From Acanthopleuribacter pedis (lineage in GTDB: Bacteria > Acidobacteriota > Holophagae > Acanthopleuribacterales > Acanthopleuribacteraceae): a stretch of 64,000 bases of DNA. The DNA lies in NCBI RefSeq assembly GCF_017377855.1, contig NZ_JAFREP010000014.1, positions 1 to 64,000 on the forward strand. Reading direction: 5' to 3'. Each line of letters opens with the position of its first letter. The stretch's first letter is position 1. Positions 9,537-17,734 of this stretch are shown in pieces. The notes below the pieces were generated by a model. That model did no database searches, was not told the origin of the DNA, and saw only the letters and a list, made by a program, of their open reading frames with translations. The translations under genes and the position numbers were made by a program.

Positions 9537-12349
9537 TGCATCCGACCCTTCCTCTTGTTTTCCTTAGCCTGGGGTTGATCGCATGCTGGGCCTGGCTGCT
9601 GTTCAAACGACCGGTTCAGGTTCCCCGCGTCAGTGTGGTGCTTTCGGTTTTAAGCGTTCCTCTTATGATTACGCTGGTTTTGGTGTGTTCCAAGGCGCGT
9701 TTTGGCAATGTGCTGGTTGCCCTGGAAGGGTTTCGCGTTCACCTTGACCAAATGCGTGAACCCACCTTTTATATCGGCGGCAGCCAACACGATGACCATT
9801 TTGTGGTCTCCCGGCTTCCACCTCAATTTCTTCAAATCTCGCTGGAAGAAGACGAGCTGGTTGTCGCGATTGCGCCACCCGGCCGGGGCGATGAAGGGAT
9901 TCACACGGGGTTTGGCGTGGTGCGTTATCACGGGCCGGGTGCCGGAGACGGACCCTTTCACAATGCATTTTCCCTCAAACCCAATTCAGTGATTTCTATG
10001 GGTGAAGGTCAATCCCATTTGGTTTTTCGGGAATCTCCGCGCCGGTTTGAAAGCGCTTCGACCGTTGAGGGTGAAGCGTCCGAAACATCCTCGGAGGGGA
10101 CCGGTCAAGGGCTGCTACTTCCCAGCCGCACCACGCCTTTCCTCGGGTTGGATCTGCCGGTTCTTCGTTACCGAGGCGCGAGCAGTCAGATGTTTCCACT
10201 GCGCTACTACGGAAGTGGCAAAGCCGGCGGCGAGCGGACCGGGCCGCGGCGGGTACCGATCGGCAGTTTTATGTGCCAGGCGGGGGGGCAATTCAACCGC
10301 GATCCTTACCTCGTTTTGCTGGATCCTTTTGTGGCCTTAGGCGAAGGGGAATCCGCGCAAACCTATCAACCGACTGTGGCTCGGCTTCGGAGTGGCCAAG
10401 GCGGGCGCTTTCATCTCTACCGGATTGGCTACCAGCCGCTTGATAGTAACGGCCGGGGCAAATTTAGTCGGGTCCAGGAACGTCGTTCCTTCAACCTTGA
10501 ATTTCAAAGCGGTGTTGCCGATATCACCCTGCACACCCCTTCCTATCTTTCGCTTTCCCAGGAAAACATTGCCAAATTGCAGCGCCGACTTAGTGAAGAG
10601 AAACCGGTGACGCTTGCTCTGGCCATGCAGGGTTTTTCGCAGCAGCTGGACCAAGACAAGATGGTGCTCGATTTTGGGATTCTGGGTCAACCGCTCAGCC
10701 ATGAAATCTTTAGTTCCATCCAGCTACCGGAAACGTCGGATACCCTGATGGTGACTTCCCACGGCGGTACCCGGGCACACCGTTTCGGCGACGGCTTTTT
10801 GTTGGGCGAAAATGCATCGGTTAAATTACGGGTTTCCAAACAAACACTGCCGGTCGGGTTGCTCCTCTTGGTTTGGGCTACTTCTCTTGCCTGTTTGGGG
10901 GCCGCCTTTTCGGTGCGGACCGATGCCCTTTCGCTGATGTTGCTCAGCGGCCTGGAGTATTTTCTTGGGCTGCGGTTATTGATTGCCTTGCAAGCTGCCG
11001 GGCTGGATACCAAGCTCCTCACGGCTCCCCTTAACGCCCTGATCGCATTGCTGGTGGTGCCCTTTGTTGTGCAAACGGGTTTCGCCTTGTATCGAGCGGG
11101 TTACCAAGCATGGTTGAAGGTGGTGGGTCACCCGCGCACGGTGCTGTATTGGCTGTTGGTTGTCGTCGCGCTTGGCGGCATTTATTGGATGACCCCGTTT
11201 TCATTCAAGCGTTTCGCGTTGCCGGCAGGTTTTGTGAGTGTCGCGCCCTTTGGTATGGCGGCAGGCGGTCTGGTATTGGATCGATGTTTTTCTTGGTTCC
11301 TTCATCATCCGCGGCGGACGCTGCTTCTGTGCCTTTTTGCCGCAGCACCTGTCGCCTTTCGTTTTGTCACCTTGCTGGCTTTTGGCTGGCAGGAGCGCAT
11401 GAGCGGATTGGGTTCGGGTGTGGCGGTGAGTGTGTATTACACGCCTTGGGCGCTGTTGGTTTTTGCGGGCCTTTGGCATTTCCGCGAAAAGATTGGAGCA
11501 AGTTGGGTAATTTATGTGATTATGGTTGTCGTGATTTTGGTTGCAACCCCCATTCTTGCTCGGGATTACGGTGCCGGTTTGATCTTCTCGATTCCGGTTT
11601 TTCTGCTGTTTGCATTGCCTTTGGTTCAATACCCGAAAAAGTTGGTTTCCTGGCTTTATGCAAGTCCTTTTTTGGGTACGCTTTGTCTTCATTTGGGTAT
11701 GTTGCTTATTCCTGTGTTGGGTTTTACCAACCAGGGGCCCGGTGGGCGCGGCGATGCAATGGCGCGCGCCAAACAAGATAAGGCTTTTGCCGAGGCTGTG
11801 TTGGAACAACGCCTGCTCATCAGTGACTACAACAAATTGAGGGTGTTGGGGCAGCTGTCACCCGACAAACTTAACCAGATTGGAACGGTTAAATCCGAAC
11901 GGCTGGGTTTGGTCTTCGCCAATCTTCAGATTTATGGCGCCAGGGGTGCTTTGGGGACGGGTTTCCTTAATACCGAACGGGCGCCTTCTTTGGGTGCCCA
12001 TGTGAGTGATTATGTTTCATCCGTGCATGTCTTGGCGCCTTTTGGTTGGCTGGGCTCCTTGGCGGTGTTAGGGCTGGCCGTGGGGCTTGGCTTTGGACCC
12101 TTGATCCAGTTTAGGAAGGCGGGTTTGGGCACGTTTGATTCGATGAGAAAAGCATTTGGTTTGGTCACGGTGTGGACCCTGGCCTGTGCCGCGCTTTATA
12201 TGTTTTCGGCCAATATTGGTTTGGTGATGTTCACCGGAAAAAATGTCTATCTACTGGCGGTGGATTCCAACAGTGACTTGCTGGAAGGAACGCTTTTGTT
12301 CGGGCTTGCATTGTGGGCTTTCCACGACACTGGGAAGGGGACGGTATGA
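9533..12349 (+). CDS. SEDS-family (FtsW/RodA-like) polymerase with large inserted domain
   Basis: 938 residues. Two N-terminal membrane segments (about 5-24 and 33-53) are followed by a soluble, beta-rich region of roughly 370 residues. About ten membrane segments then run from 436 to the end. The last third resembles RodA/FtsW, the lipid II polymerases of the elongasome and divisome: GALGTGF matches the conserved GxxGxG loop. VSDYVSSVHVLAPFGWLG matches the HTDFIFAVIGEELGLIG region, with the essential SEDS aspartate at D826. Normal SEDS proteins have about 370-400 residues, so the soluble domain is a large addition; an FHA-like fold there is possible but unproven. ATGA overlap with the preceding gene and with the transpeptidase gene after it indicates a matched polymerase/transpeptidase pair. 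Confidence 0.8.
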   Translation: MMHPTLPLVFLSLGLIACWAWLLFKRPVQVPRVSVVLSVLSVPLMITLVLVCSKARFGNVLVALEGFRVHLDQMREPTFYIGGSQHDDHFVVSRLPPQFLQISLEEDELVVAIAPPGRGDEGIHTGFGVVRYHGPGAGDGPFHNAFSLKPNSVISMGEGQSHLVFRESPRRFESASTVEGEASETSSEGTGQGLLLPSRTTPFLGLDLPVLRYRGASSQMFPLRYYGSGKAGGERTGPRRVPIGSFMCQAGGQFNRDPYLVLLDPFVALGEGESAQTYQPTVARLRSGQGGRFHLYRIGYQPLDSNGRGKFSRVQERRSFNLEFQSGVADITLHTPSYLSLSQENIAKLQRRLSEEKPVTLALAMQGFSQQLDQDKMVLDFGILGQPLSHEIFSSIQLPETSDTLMVTSHGGTRAHRFGDGFLLGENASVKLRVSKQTLPVGLLLLVWATSLACLGAAFSVRTDALSLMLLSGLEYFLGLRLLIALQAAGLDTKLLTAPLNALIALLVVPFVVQTGFALYRAGYQAWLKVVGHPRTVLYWLLVVVALGGIYWMTPFSFKRFALPAGFVSVAPFGMAAGGLVLDRCFSWFLHHPRRTLLLCLFAAAPVAFRFVTLLAFGWQERMSGLGSGVAVSVYYTPWALLVFAGLWHFREKIGASWVIYVIMVVVILVATPILARDYGAGLIFSIPVFLLFALPLVQYPKKLVSWLYASPFLGTLCLHLGMLLIPVLGFTNQGPGGRGDAMARAKQDKAFAEAVLEQRLLISDYNKLRVLGQLSPDKLNQIGTVKSERLGLVFANLQIYGARGALGTGFLNTERAPSLGAHVSDYVSSVHVLAPFGWLGSLAVLGLAVGLGFGPLIQFRKAGLGTFDSMRKAFGLVTVWTLACAALYMFSANIGLVMFTGKNVYLLAVDSNSDLLEGTLLFGLALWAFHDTGKGTV

Positions 12350-15099
12350 ACCGTATCGTGATCGTATCGGCGTTGTTCTTTGGTGGTTGGTTGGTTTTGT
12401 GGACGGGAAAAACGGTGCTGTTGAATGAGTCTCAAGACCATGAAGGGGTTTACGTTTCGGAAGGTTATCTGGAAACTGTTGACCTGTTCATCAAACATGA
12501 TTGGCTGACCTATGACAAAGAAACGCGAGAGATAGTAAAAAATTTTGAGCCAGGTTCCGCCATGGCGCAGTTTTTTAATAAGTCCTATTTAAAGAATGAT
12601 GTACGCGGTTTTAATAATGGGAATCGCGATTTGTTTCGCGTCCGCAATGGGCGGCTGGTTGGGGCGGATCCTTACGCTCACAACATCGTCATGCCTTTTT
12701 CCGAGCGTGCTGAGTGGGAAGGGCACCTTACCTTTCGCCCGGTGGACCAGGCTCATGCGACCTTGGAGGGTCGCAACATTGTGCTAACCTTGACGGAGCA
12801 GAAGAAAACCTTATTCCGGCGTTCTGACTATGAGGATGTGGTTTTGCCGGATTTGTCGGGTGCGTTTCGGCCGATCAACAAGCAAGGAGACGGCTTGGTT
12901 TTGATCGGCCGAGGTGGGATGCACTTTGGGCGCGTTCAACTTATGGGTTCGCGGATCGTTTTTACCAACCGTAACCGTGAAAACCAATTGGCGGTGTCTA
13001 TTAGCGGTGAACCGGTGGAGCAGGGAATCAAGGCGCGGCTTGATCCCGGTGATTTGTTGAAGTTCAACTGGCCTTCCGGGAAAAAAAATTACTACACCAT
13101 GCTCTATGCCTCCGGTTCCCACAAGGCGCCGCCCATTGCGCAGTACCGCTCGATCAATGGTGTGTTTCGTCATTCACCCTCACAGCCGGAGCCCCCCTTT
13201 TACGCGGATATTCTCAACGCGTTAAACCAGACTTACCGACGCGACGGCGGCAAACCGGGTGTTTTGCCGGAGGCTGGGTTTGATCTTGCGTTGAGTTTGG
13301 ACGCGAGCCTTCAGGGAAAGGCGCAACGGCATTTGACAACCTTCGCGGAGCAGTTGCGCCAAAAAAACGGGGTGCAAGGCCTGCCGTTCCGGGCGGCGAT
13401 GACGGTGATGGACGCGGGTACAGGAGAGATTCTTGCCATGGCGAGTTACCCTGACGAGGCAACCGTCGGCCCTATGCGTGATAGCGCAAAACGCCGTCGT
13501 TTGTTGGGAAATCACAATCTCTCGCGGTTACCGATTGGTTCCGTGGCCAAGGTGATGTGGTCCGCGGCGATTCTCCACGACGAACCCGAGTTGCGGCATT
13601 TGAAAATTCCGGGCGCTTATGCCGGTACCTTTGAGGATCTTTTGGGCATCGAAATTCACCGGCTAAGGGATCACAATGTACCAGGCGGCGATGATGGCAT
13701 GATTGATTTTCGCGAGTTCATTGCGCAATCCTCCAATCGCTACGCCGCAATACTACTGACGTTGGCTACGGGGTTTGAGGCGGGCGCCTTCCAAGAAGTC
13801 ACGGATTCCGATTTGAACACGGGGTTGCCCGAGCATTCTCGGTTTCAATTAGGTGACCGTACATTTCGTCGACGGCCCCACCTACCCCTCGGTTTAGAAA
13901 ACACCCAGGATGGTTTGGTGCGTGCCCAGCTTAGGCGGGGAACCTTGGAAAACGAAGACCACGCCGGCGCGATGTTGGCCTTATTTGATGTGCCTTACAG
14001 CCGTTCCAGCTTGACCCGTGTCTATGGGCCGGGAGACGGCGATGACTTTATCGATACCCGGCCGTGGCGTCCGCTGTTGGAACACCTTTACCGGGAGGAA
14101 ATTCCGGTAAAACATGCCTTTTACGGGGTTTCACCGGAACGCGAGTCTCTGAATTACAATTTGGCAGATCAGTTTCGTTCCCAATACATCAGCATGATTC
14201 TGGGGGGCGGCGATTCGTTGTGGACCAACATCAAGGTATGCGAGGTGTTTTCACGTCTCGTGAGCGGCGAGAAAATCGAGGCCACTTTGGTGAAAAGCAT
14301 TCAGCCCCATCGCCTGCAAATGGATCCAGGTGTGTTGGGTTTGTCAAGAGCCGGTAGGCGGGTAGCCAAACTCAACATGGAGCCCATCGCCCGAAAAACA
14401 CTGCTGGAGGCCATGGCCGGGGTTGTGAAGCCCAATGGAACCGCGGCGATCTTGAGAAAGGATTTGGTGGGTTTTCATCGCAAACTCAAAAAGAAGGGCA
14501 AGGCCTTGGGTTTTTTCTCCAAAACAGGCTCACCAGACAATGTGCGTTATGTGCCGACACCAACCACCGGTGCGATCCAGGCTCTTATTGATTCAGGCGC
14601 GCTTAGCGCTGAGCGCGACGGACAGATTTCCTATCGCGGTCAGGTGCTTACCCCGGGTTCGGATGCCGACGAGGGCCATCGATTCGAGACGCTGTTGCGA
14701 AGAAACCCCGGCGATGTGCGCATCCTACGACGGCGGGGCGTCAGTCCGTTGTTGGTACATGATCTTGTAACGGCCCACAATCAAGATACACCACGGGAAC
14801 GTGCCGAGGGGCCTTTTGATTTTCAAGGTGGGCGGTTGGTTGGCTTCAAAAGCGTGTCCGAGGTGCGTAGTTTTGGTGGTGTTTTCACCTTTACTATCGC
14901 AATTTATGATCGTATGGCGGTGCTTCGAGAGAACCGAAACGCGCTGCCGAAGATTGATGTGGCCAACCATCACCCAGAGAAAGCGCTGACGGTTTCGGTC
15001 GTCATTGAGAACAATGGGAGTAGCGGGAAAACTGCGGTTCCATTTACCAAAAACATACTGAAGGAGGTGGTTTTTCATGCCTTGGAGACGGGTTGGTAA
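12346..15099 (+). CDS. Penicillin-binding transpeptidase, class B-like, with extended N-domain
   Basis: 917 residues from the ATG that overlaps the previous stop, preceded by GGGAAGGGG; a GTG 33 bases upstream is less likely. One N-terminal membrane anchor (IVIVSALFFGGWLVLW) puts the rest in the periplasm. Residues 20-330 form an unfamiliar domain; the transpeptidase starts about 350 (TVMDAGTGEILAMASYP). All three active-site motifs are present: SVAK with Ser399, SSN at 462-464, and KTG at 726-728. The spacing between the last two is unusually long (about 260 residues), and some 190 residues follow KTG. Known role of the family: cross-linking peptidoglycan, usually in a complex with a SEDS polymerase such as the one encoded just upstream. 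Expected to be beta-lactam sensitive. Confidence 0.85.
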   Translation: MNRIVIVSALFFGGWLVLWTGKTVLLNESQDHEGVYVSEGYLETVDLFIKHDWLTYDKETREIVKNFEPGSAMAQFFNKSYLKNDVRGFNNGNRDLFRVRNGRLVGADPYAHNIVMPFSERAEWEGHLTFRPVDQAHATLEGRNIVLTLTEQKKTLFRRSDYEDVVLPDLSGAFRPINKQGDGLVLIGRGGMHFGRVQLMGSRIVFTNRNRENQLAVSISGEPVEQGIKARLDPGDLLKFNWPSGKKNYYTMLYASGSHKAPPIAQYRSINGVFRHSPSQPEPPFYADILNALNQTYRRDGGKPGVLPEAGFDLALSLDASLQGKAQRHLTTFAEQLRQKNGVQGLPFRAAMTVMDAGTGEILAMASYPDEATVGPMRDSAKRRRLLGNHNLSRLPIGSVAKVMWSAAILHDEPELRHLKIPGAYAGTFEDLLGIEIHRLRDHNVPGGDDGMIDFREFIAQSSNRYAAILLTLATGFEAGAFQEVTDSDLNTGLPEHSRFQLGDRTFRRRPHLPLGLENTQDGLVRAQLRRGTLENEDHAGAMLALFDVPYSRSSLTRVYGPGDGDDFIDTRPWRPLLEHLYREEIPVKHAFYGVSPERESLNYNLADQFRSQYISMILGGGDSLWTNIKVCEVFSRLVSGEKIEATLVKSIQPHRLQMDPGVLGLSRAGRRVAKLNMEPIARKTLLEAMAGVVKPNGTAAILRKDLVGFHRKLKKKGKALGFFSKTGSPDNVRYVPTPTTGAIQALIDSGALSAERDGQISYRGQVLTPGSDADEGHRFETLLRRNPGDVRILRRRGVSPLLVHDLVTAHNQDTPRERAEGPFDFQGGRLVGFKSVSEVRSFGGVFTFTIAIYDRMAVLRENRNALPKIDVANHHPEKALTVSVVIENNGSSGKTAVPFTKNILKEVVFHALETGW

Positions 15100-15469
15100 T
15101 CAGGTAGCGCCCTTTCTGTTCGCGGGTGTTTCCTGCCTGTTGTTGGTGGCTCTTTTTGTGCAGGGAAAACTCGGCCTTTATACGCCGCGAGTGGGTTTTA
15201 TTGATTCCGCAATGAATCAGGAAATTCGCGATGTACTTCCGCGGGATCGGGTTACACTGGTTATTACCCGTGATATGTGTCAAGGTAAAAATTCGGTGAC
15301 ACTTGAAGATCTGGTTCGCTATTTGGGATTGGAGCAAGCAACTTTGGCATGCTCTCTCGAGGTAGAACAACCTTCTCTTTTTTTGAGTCCCGGCGTGAAG
15401 CGACCATCCAATCGGGGCGCTAAGGTGCGCAAGCGGGTTGGGGAAAAAGTGACACTTTGCCTTAACTGA
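15077..15469 (+). CDS. Small single-TM protein closing the cassette
   Basis: 130 residues. The start ATG lies 23 bases inside the transpeptidase gene and follows AAGGAGGTGG at good spacing. There is one membrane segment (FLFAGVSCLLLVALFV) after a basic N-terminus, then about 95 residues presumably in the periplasm, containing three cysteines (DMCQG, LACSL, TLCLN). The C-terminal KRPSNRGAKVRKRVGEKVTL is basic. I do not recognise the family. Its position suggests a bitopic accessory subunit, in the way FtsL/FtsB-like proteins accompany SEDS/PBP pairs, but no heptad pattern is obvious. Likely the last gene of the operon. Confidence 0.65.
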   Translation: MPWRRVGNQVAPFLFAGVSCLLLVALFVQGKLGLYTPRVGFIDSAMNQEIRDVLPRDRVTLVITRDMCQGKNSVTLEDLVRYLGLEQATLACSLEVEQPSLFLSPGVKRPSNRGAKVRKRVGEKVTLCLN

Positions 15470-15602
15470 TTGGTTGACAAAAGTCAGGCGGATTTTCTGA
15501 TCCCCTCGAAGGCATTTAAGAGAGTGAAGGGTTGGAGCCTGATATTTATCCCTTGATATGCAGTGTCTGTATGCTCGGTCCTTGGTGTAACCTATGGTCT
15601 TG

Positions 15603-15785
15603 AACCTATAATAACTCGGGAACTCGCGGTGATTTCCGCTAAGCCTCTGGGCTAAAACGACCTGTTGAAAAGGGTCACCGCGCCCAGTAGGTGCGCGTCG
15701 TGTGCGACCCCGGTCCGCCTTTTCCAAACTATTTCACTCCAGATCTTTAGCCAAAATCCTTCGCTCTTATCGCGCTTCTTAGGTT
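15603..15785 (-). repeat. Interspersed element, copy A
   Basis: One of four related ~150-185 bp elements, here in reverse orientation. It contains the shared core AGATCTGGAG (written as its complement at 15738-15746), the internal GCGCACCTACTGGGCGC hairpin and an end reading AACCTAAGAAGCGCG on the minus strand. The opposite end is the most diverged of the set. It sits directly after the GTPase/cell-wall cassette and before the convergent tail-like gene, so the 338-base gap 15470-15807 is mostly this element. Confidence 0.8.
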
Positions 15786-15807
15786 AAACCCATAGTGTCG
15801 GGTTGTA

Positions 15808-16182
15808 TCACCTGCCTTCCGTTGGCTCTACCGCTACTTCGAACCGATGGTCGCATTTGGGACAGGTGGCCTGATGGGCGGATGTACCGGTTTTGTTGAT
15901 TCGGTGGTGGAGGTCTTGCAGGTACGCGAAGTCCTGGCTGTATAACTGTTCGACCAGGTCGGTGTTGATGGGGTCTAAAGAGCCGAGTCGGGTGATCACC
16001 CGGGCCAACAGGATGATCGATAGGTAGGCGGGGTTGTTGCGAACGCGTGGGTCCTTCATGGGTAGGATTTCGTCGGCCGCGGTGGCCATTCGCATCACCC
16101 CGTGGCGGTGACTGTTGCCTTCTTTGTCGGTATATCCGATGGGCAATTCGAACGGGAATTCAGTTTTAATCACGTCTGACAT
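15808..16182 (-). CDS. Solitary phage-tail/contractile-apparatus assembly-type protein
   Basis: 124 residues from the ATG preceded by CAAGGAG; a start 33 bases further upstream exists but lacks a site. The pattern FELPIGYTDKEG, then GVMRMATAADEI, DPRVRNNPAYLSIILLARVITRLGSL and FAYLQDLHHRIN, recalls small conserved proteins encoded in phage-tail and extracellular contractile injection clusters, where they are annotated as tail assembly or baseplate-related. A CPKC motif near the C-terminus is half of a possible zinc ribbon. No other tail gene is in the window, so this is either an orphan or part of a system elsewhere. It lies about 100 bases downstream of aroC on the same strand and could share its transcript. 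Confidence 0.6.
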   Translation of the reverse strand: MSDVIKTEFPFELPIGYTDKEGNSHRHGVMRMATAADEILPMKDPRVRNNPAYLSIILLARVITRLGSLDPINTDLVEQLYSQDFAYLQDLHHRINKTGTSAHQATCPKCDHRFEVAVEPTEGR

Positions 16183-16281
16183 GAGGGACTCCTTGCGTTG
16201 GTTGGGCGTGGGCATAGGCGTCGTCGACTTGGATCCTGGCAGCCGCGGGTGGAGCCGTCCACCTGGTTGATTGGGGAGGGG

Positions 16282-17388
16282 TTAGCTGTAATAGGTGTTG
16301 AACTGGTCGGGGCACTGGCCGCGCCAGCGCAGCAGGTGATCGGCCAGGGTGAGCAATACCATGGCTTCCCCGATGGGGACGAAGCGGGGGAGCAGGCAGG
16401 GGTCGTGACGGCCGCGGGTGGAGACTTCCACCGCTTCGCCGCGGCGGTTGATGCTGGGTTGGGGTTGGGACAGCGAACTGGTGGGTTTGACCGCCGCGCG
16501 CAGCAGGATCGGCATGCCCGAGGTGATGCCGCCCAACATGCCGCCGTGACGGTTGCCCTCGGTCACCACGCGGTCGCCGACCATTTGGAAGACATCGTTG
16601 TTTTCGGAGCCGCGCGCCGTGGCAACCGCGAAACCGGCGCCGTATTCAAAGGCCGTCACCGCCGGAATCGACATCATGCCTTGGGCCAGGTCCGCTTTGA
16701 GTTTGCCGAAGACGGGTTCGCCTAGGCCGGGGGGTACGTTTTTTGCCACGATTTCGGCGACCCCGCCGATGGAATCCTGTTCCTTGCGCACCTGGTTGAT
16801 GCGTTCGATCATCTGTTCGGCGCAGGCCGCGTCGGGGCAACGCACGATGTTGCTTTCGACCTGGTCCATGGTGACCTGGAACGGGTCCTCGATTTCGGCG
16901 ATCAGATCGCCGATCTGGCGGACGTACCCGACCACCTCAATGCCGTATTCCGCCAAAAACTTGCGGGCTACCGCGCCGGCCGCGACGCGGGCGACGGTTT
17001 CGCGCGCGGAGGAACGGCCGCCGCCGCGGTAATCGCGGAACCCGTATTTGGCGTCGTAGGTGTAGTCGGCGTGGCCGGGACGGTATTGGTCTTTGATGTT
17101 GCCGTAATCGCGCGAACGTTGGTCGGCGTTTTCGATCATAACGGCGAGGGCGGTGCCCGTGGTTTTGCCTTCGAAAACACCCGACAAAATTTTTGCGGTA
17201 TCGGGTTCGCGACGTTGGGTGGTGACCTTGGACTGGCCGGGACGGCGGCGGTCGAGGTCGGGCTGGAGATCGGCTTCGCTGAGTGCGATACCGGGGGGAC
17301 AACCGTCGATGATGACCACGTTGGCCTTCCCATGGCTTTCGCCGGCTGTTGTTATTCGAAATTGTTGGCCAAAACTGTTTCCACTCAT
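16282..17388 (-). CDS. aroC: Chorismate synthase
   Basis: About 368 residues, the usual length. It converts 5-enolpyruvylshikimate 3-phosphate to chorismate with reduced FMN, the last step of the shikimate pathway in the cytoplasm. The N-terminus SGNSFGQQFRITTAGESHG, the internal RGGGRSSARETVARVAAGAVA and the C-terminal GRHDPCLLPRFVPIGEAM are family hallmarks. The start at MSGNSFG follows the family; an ATG three codons earlier is equally possible and neither has a strong ribosome site. It stands alone rather than with other aromatic genes. Confidence 0.95.
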   Translation of the reverse strand: MSGNSFGQQFRITTAGESHGKANVVIIDGCPPGIALSEADLQPDLDRRRPGQSKVTTQRREPDTAKILSGVFEGKTTGTALAVMIENADQRSRDYGNIKDQYRPGHADYTYDAKYGFRDYRGGGRSSARETVARVAAGAVARKFLAEYGIEVVGYVRQIGDLIAEIEDPFQVTMDQVESNIVRCPDAACAEQMIERINQVRKEQDSIGGVAEIVAKNVPPGLGEPVFGKLKADLAQGMMSIPAVTAFEYGAGFAVATARGSENNDVFQMVGDRVVTEGNRHGGMLGGITSGMPILLRAAVKPTSSLSQPQPSINRRGEAVEVSTRGRHDPCLLPRFVPIGEAMVLLTLADHLLRWRGQCPDQFNTYYS

Positions 17389-17397
17389 GCGCGCCAT

Positions 17398-17734
17398 TCT
17401 ACCCGAGCCAGGCAGGGATGCCGAACAAAATGTGTCGCGGGGTGCCGATTTGGGTACCCATCGCTGCTTTTGCGTGAATTCTTAGAAAAAAATGAATTAA
17501 AGCGGATTTTGTCGATGAACCTTGCTTAAAAAGTGCCGGATAATTTCGCACGGGAACGGAATTGTTCTGAAAACCCTGCGCCATTTGCCTCGCCGGCTGC
17601 TATGATAACGACGAACCTTTACCTTGGGATTTGAAACGTCCGAATCGGCCCTTTCGCCGGTGGTGCATGCGGTATTGCCCTCTCAATTTTACCGCGGCGG
17701 TCGAGACACGGCGTTAGTTACGGCGGAGCGCCCC
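17398..17734. other. Divergent intergenic region between aroC and a GGDEF gene
   Basis: This 337-base gap must hold the promoters of both divergently transcribed neighbours. An open frame extends leftward from the GGDEF gene to 17624, but only through a TTG with poor support. I could not pick out a convincing promoter, operator or structured RNA. Confidence 0.3.

Noticed and set aside
517..15469. Cassette as a type VI or contractile secretion system
   Set aside because: No sheath, tube, VgrG, ClpV or TssM-like protein is present; the nearby tail-like gene is on the opposite strand and isolated.
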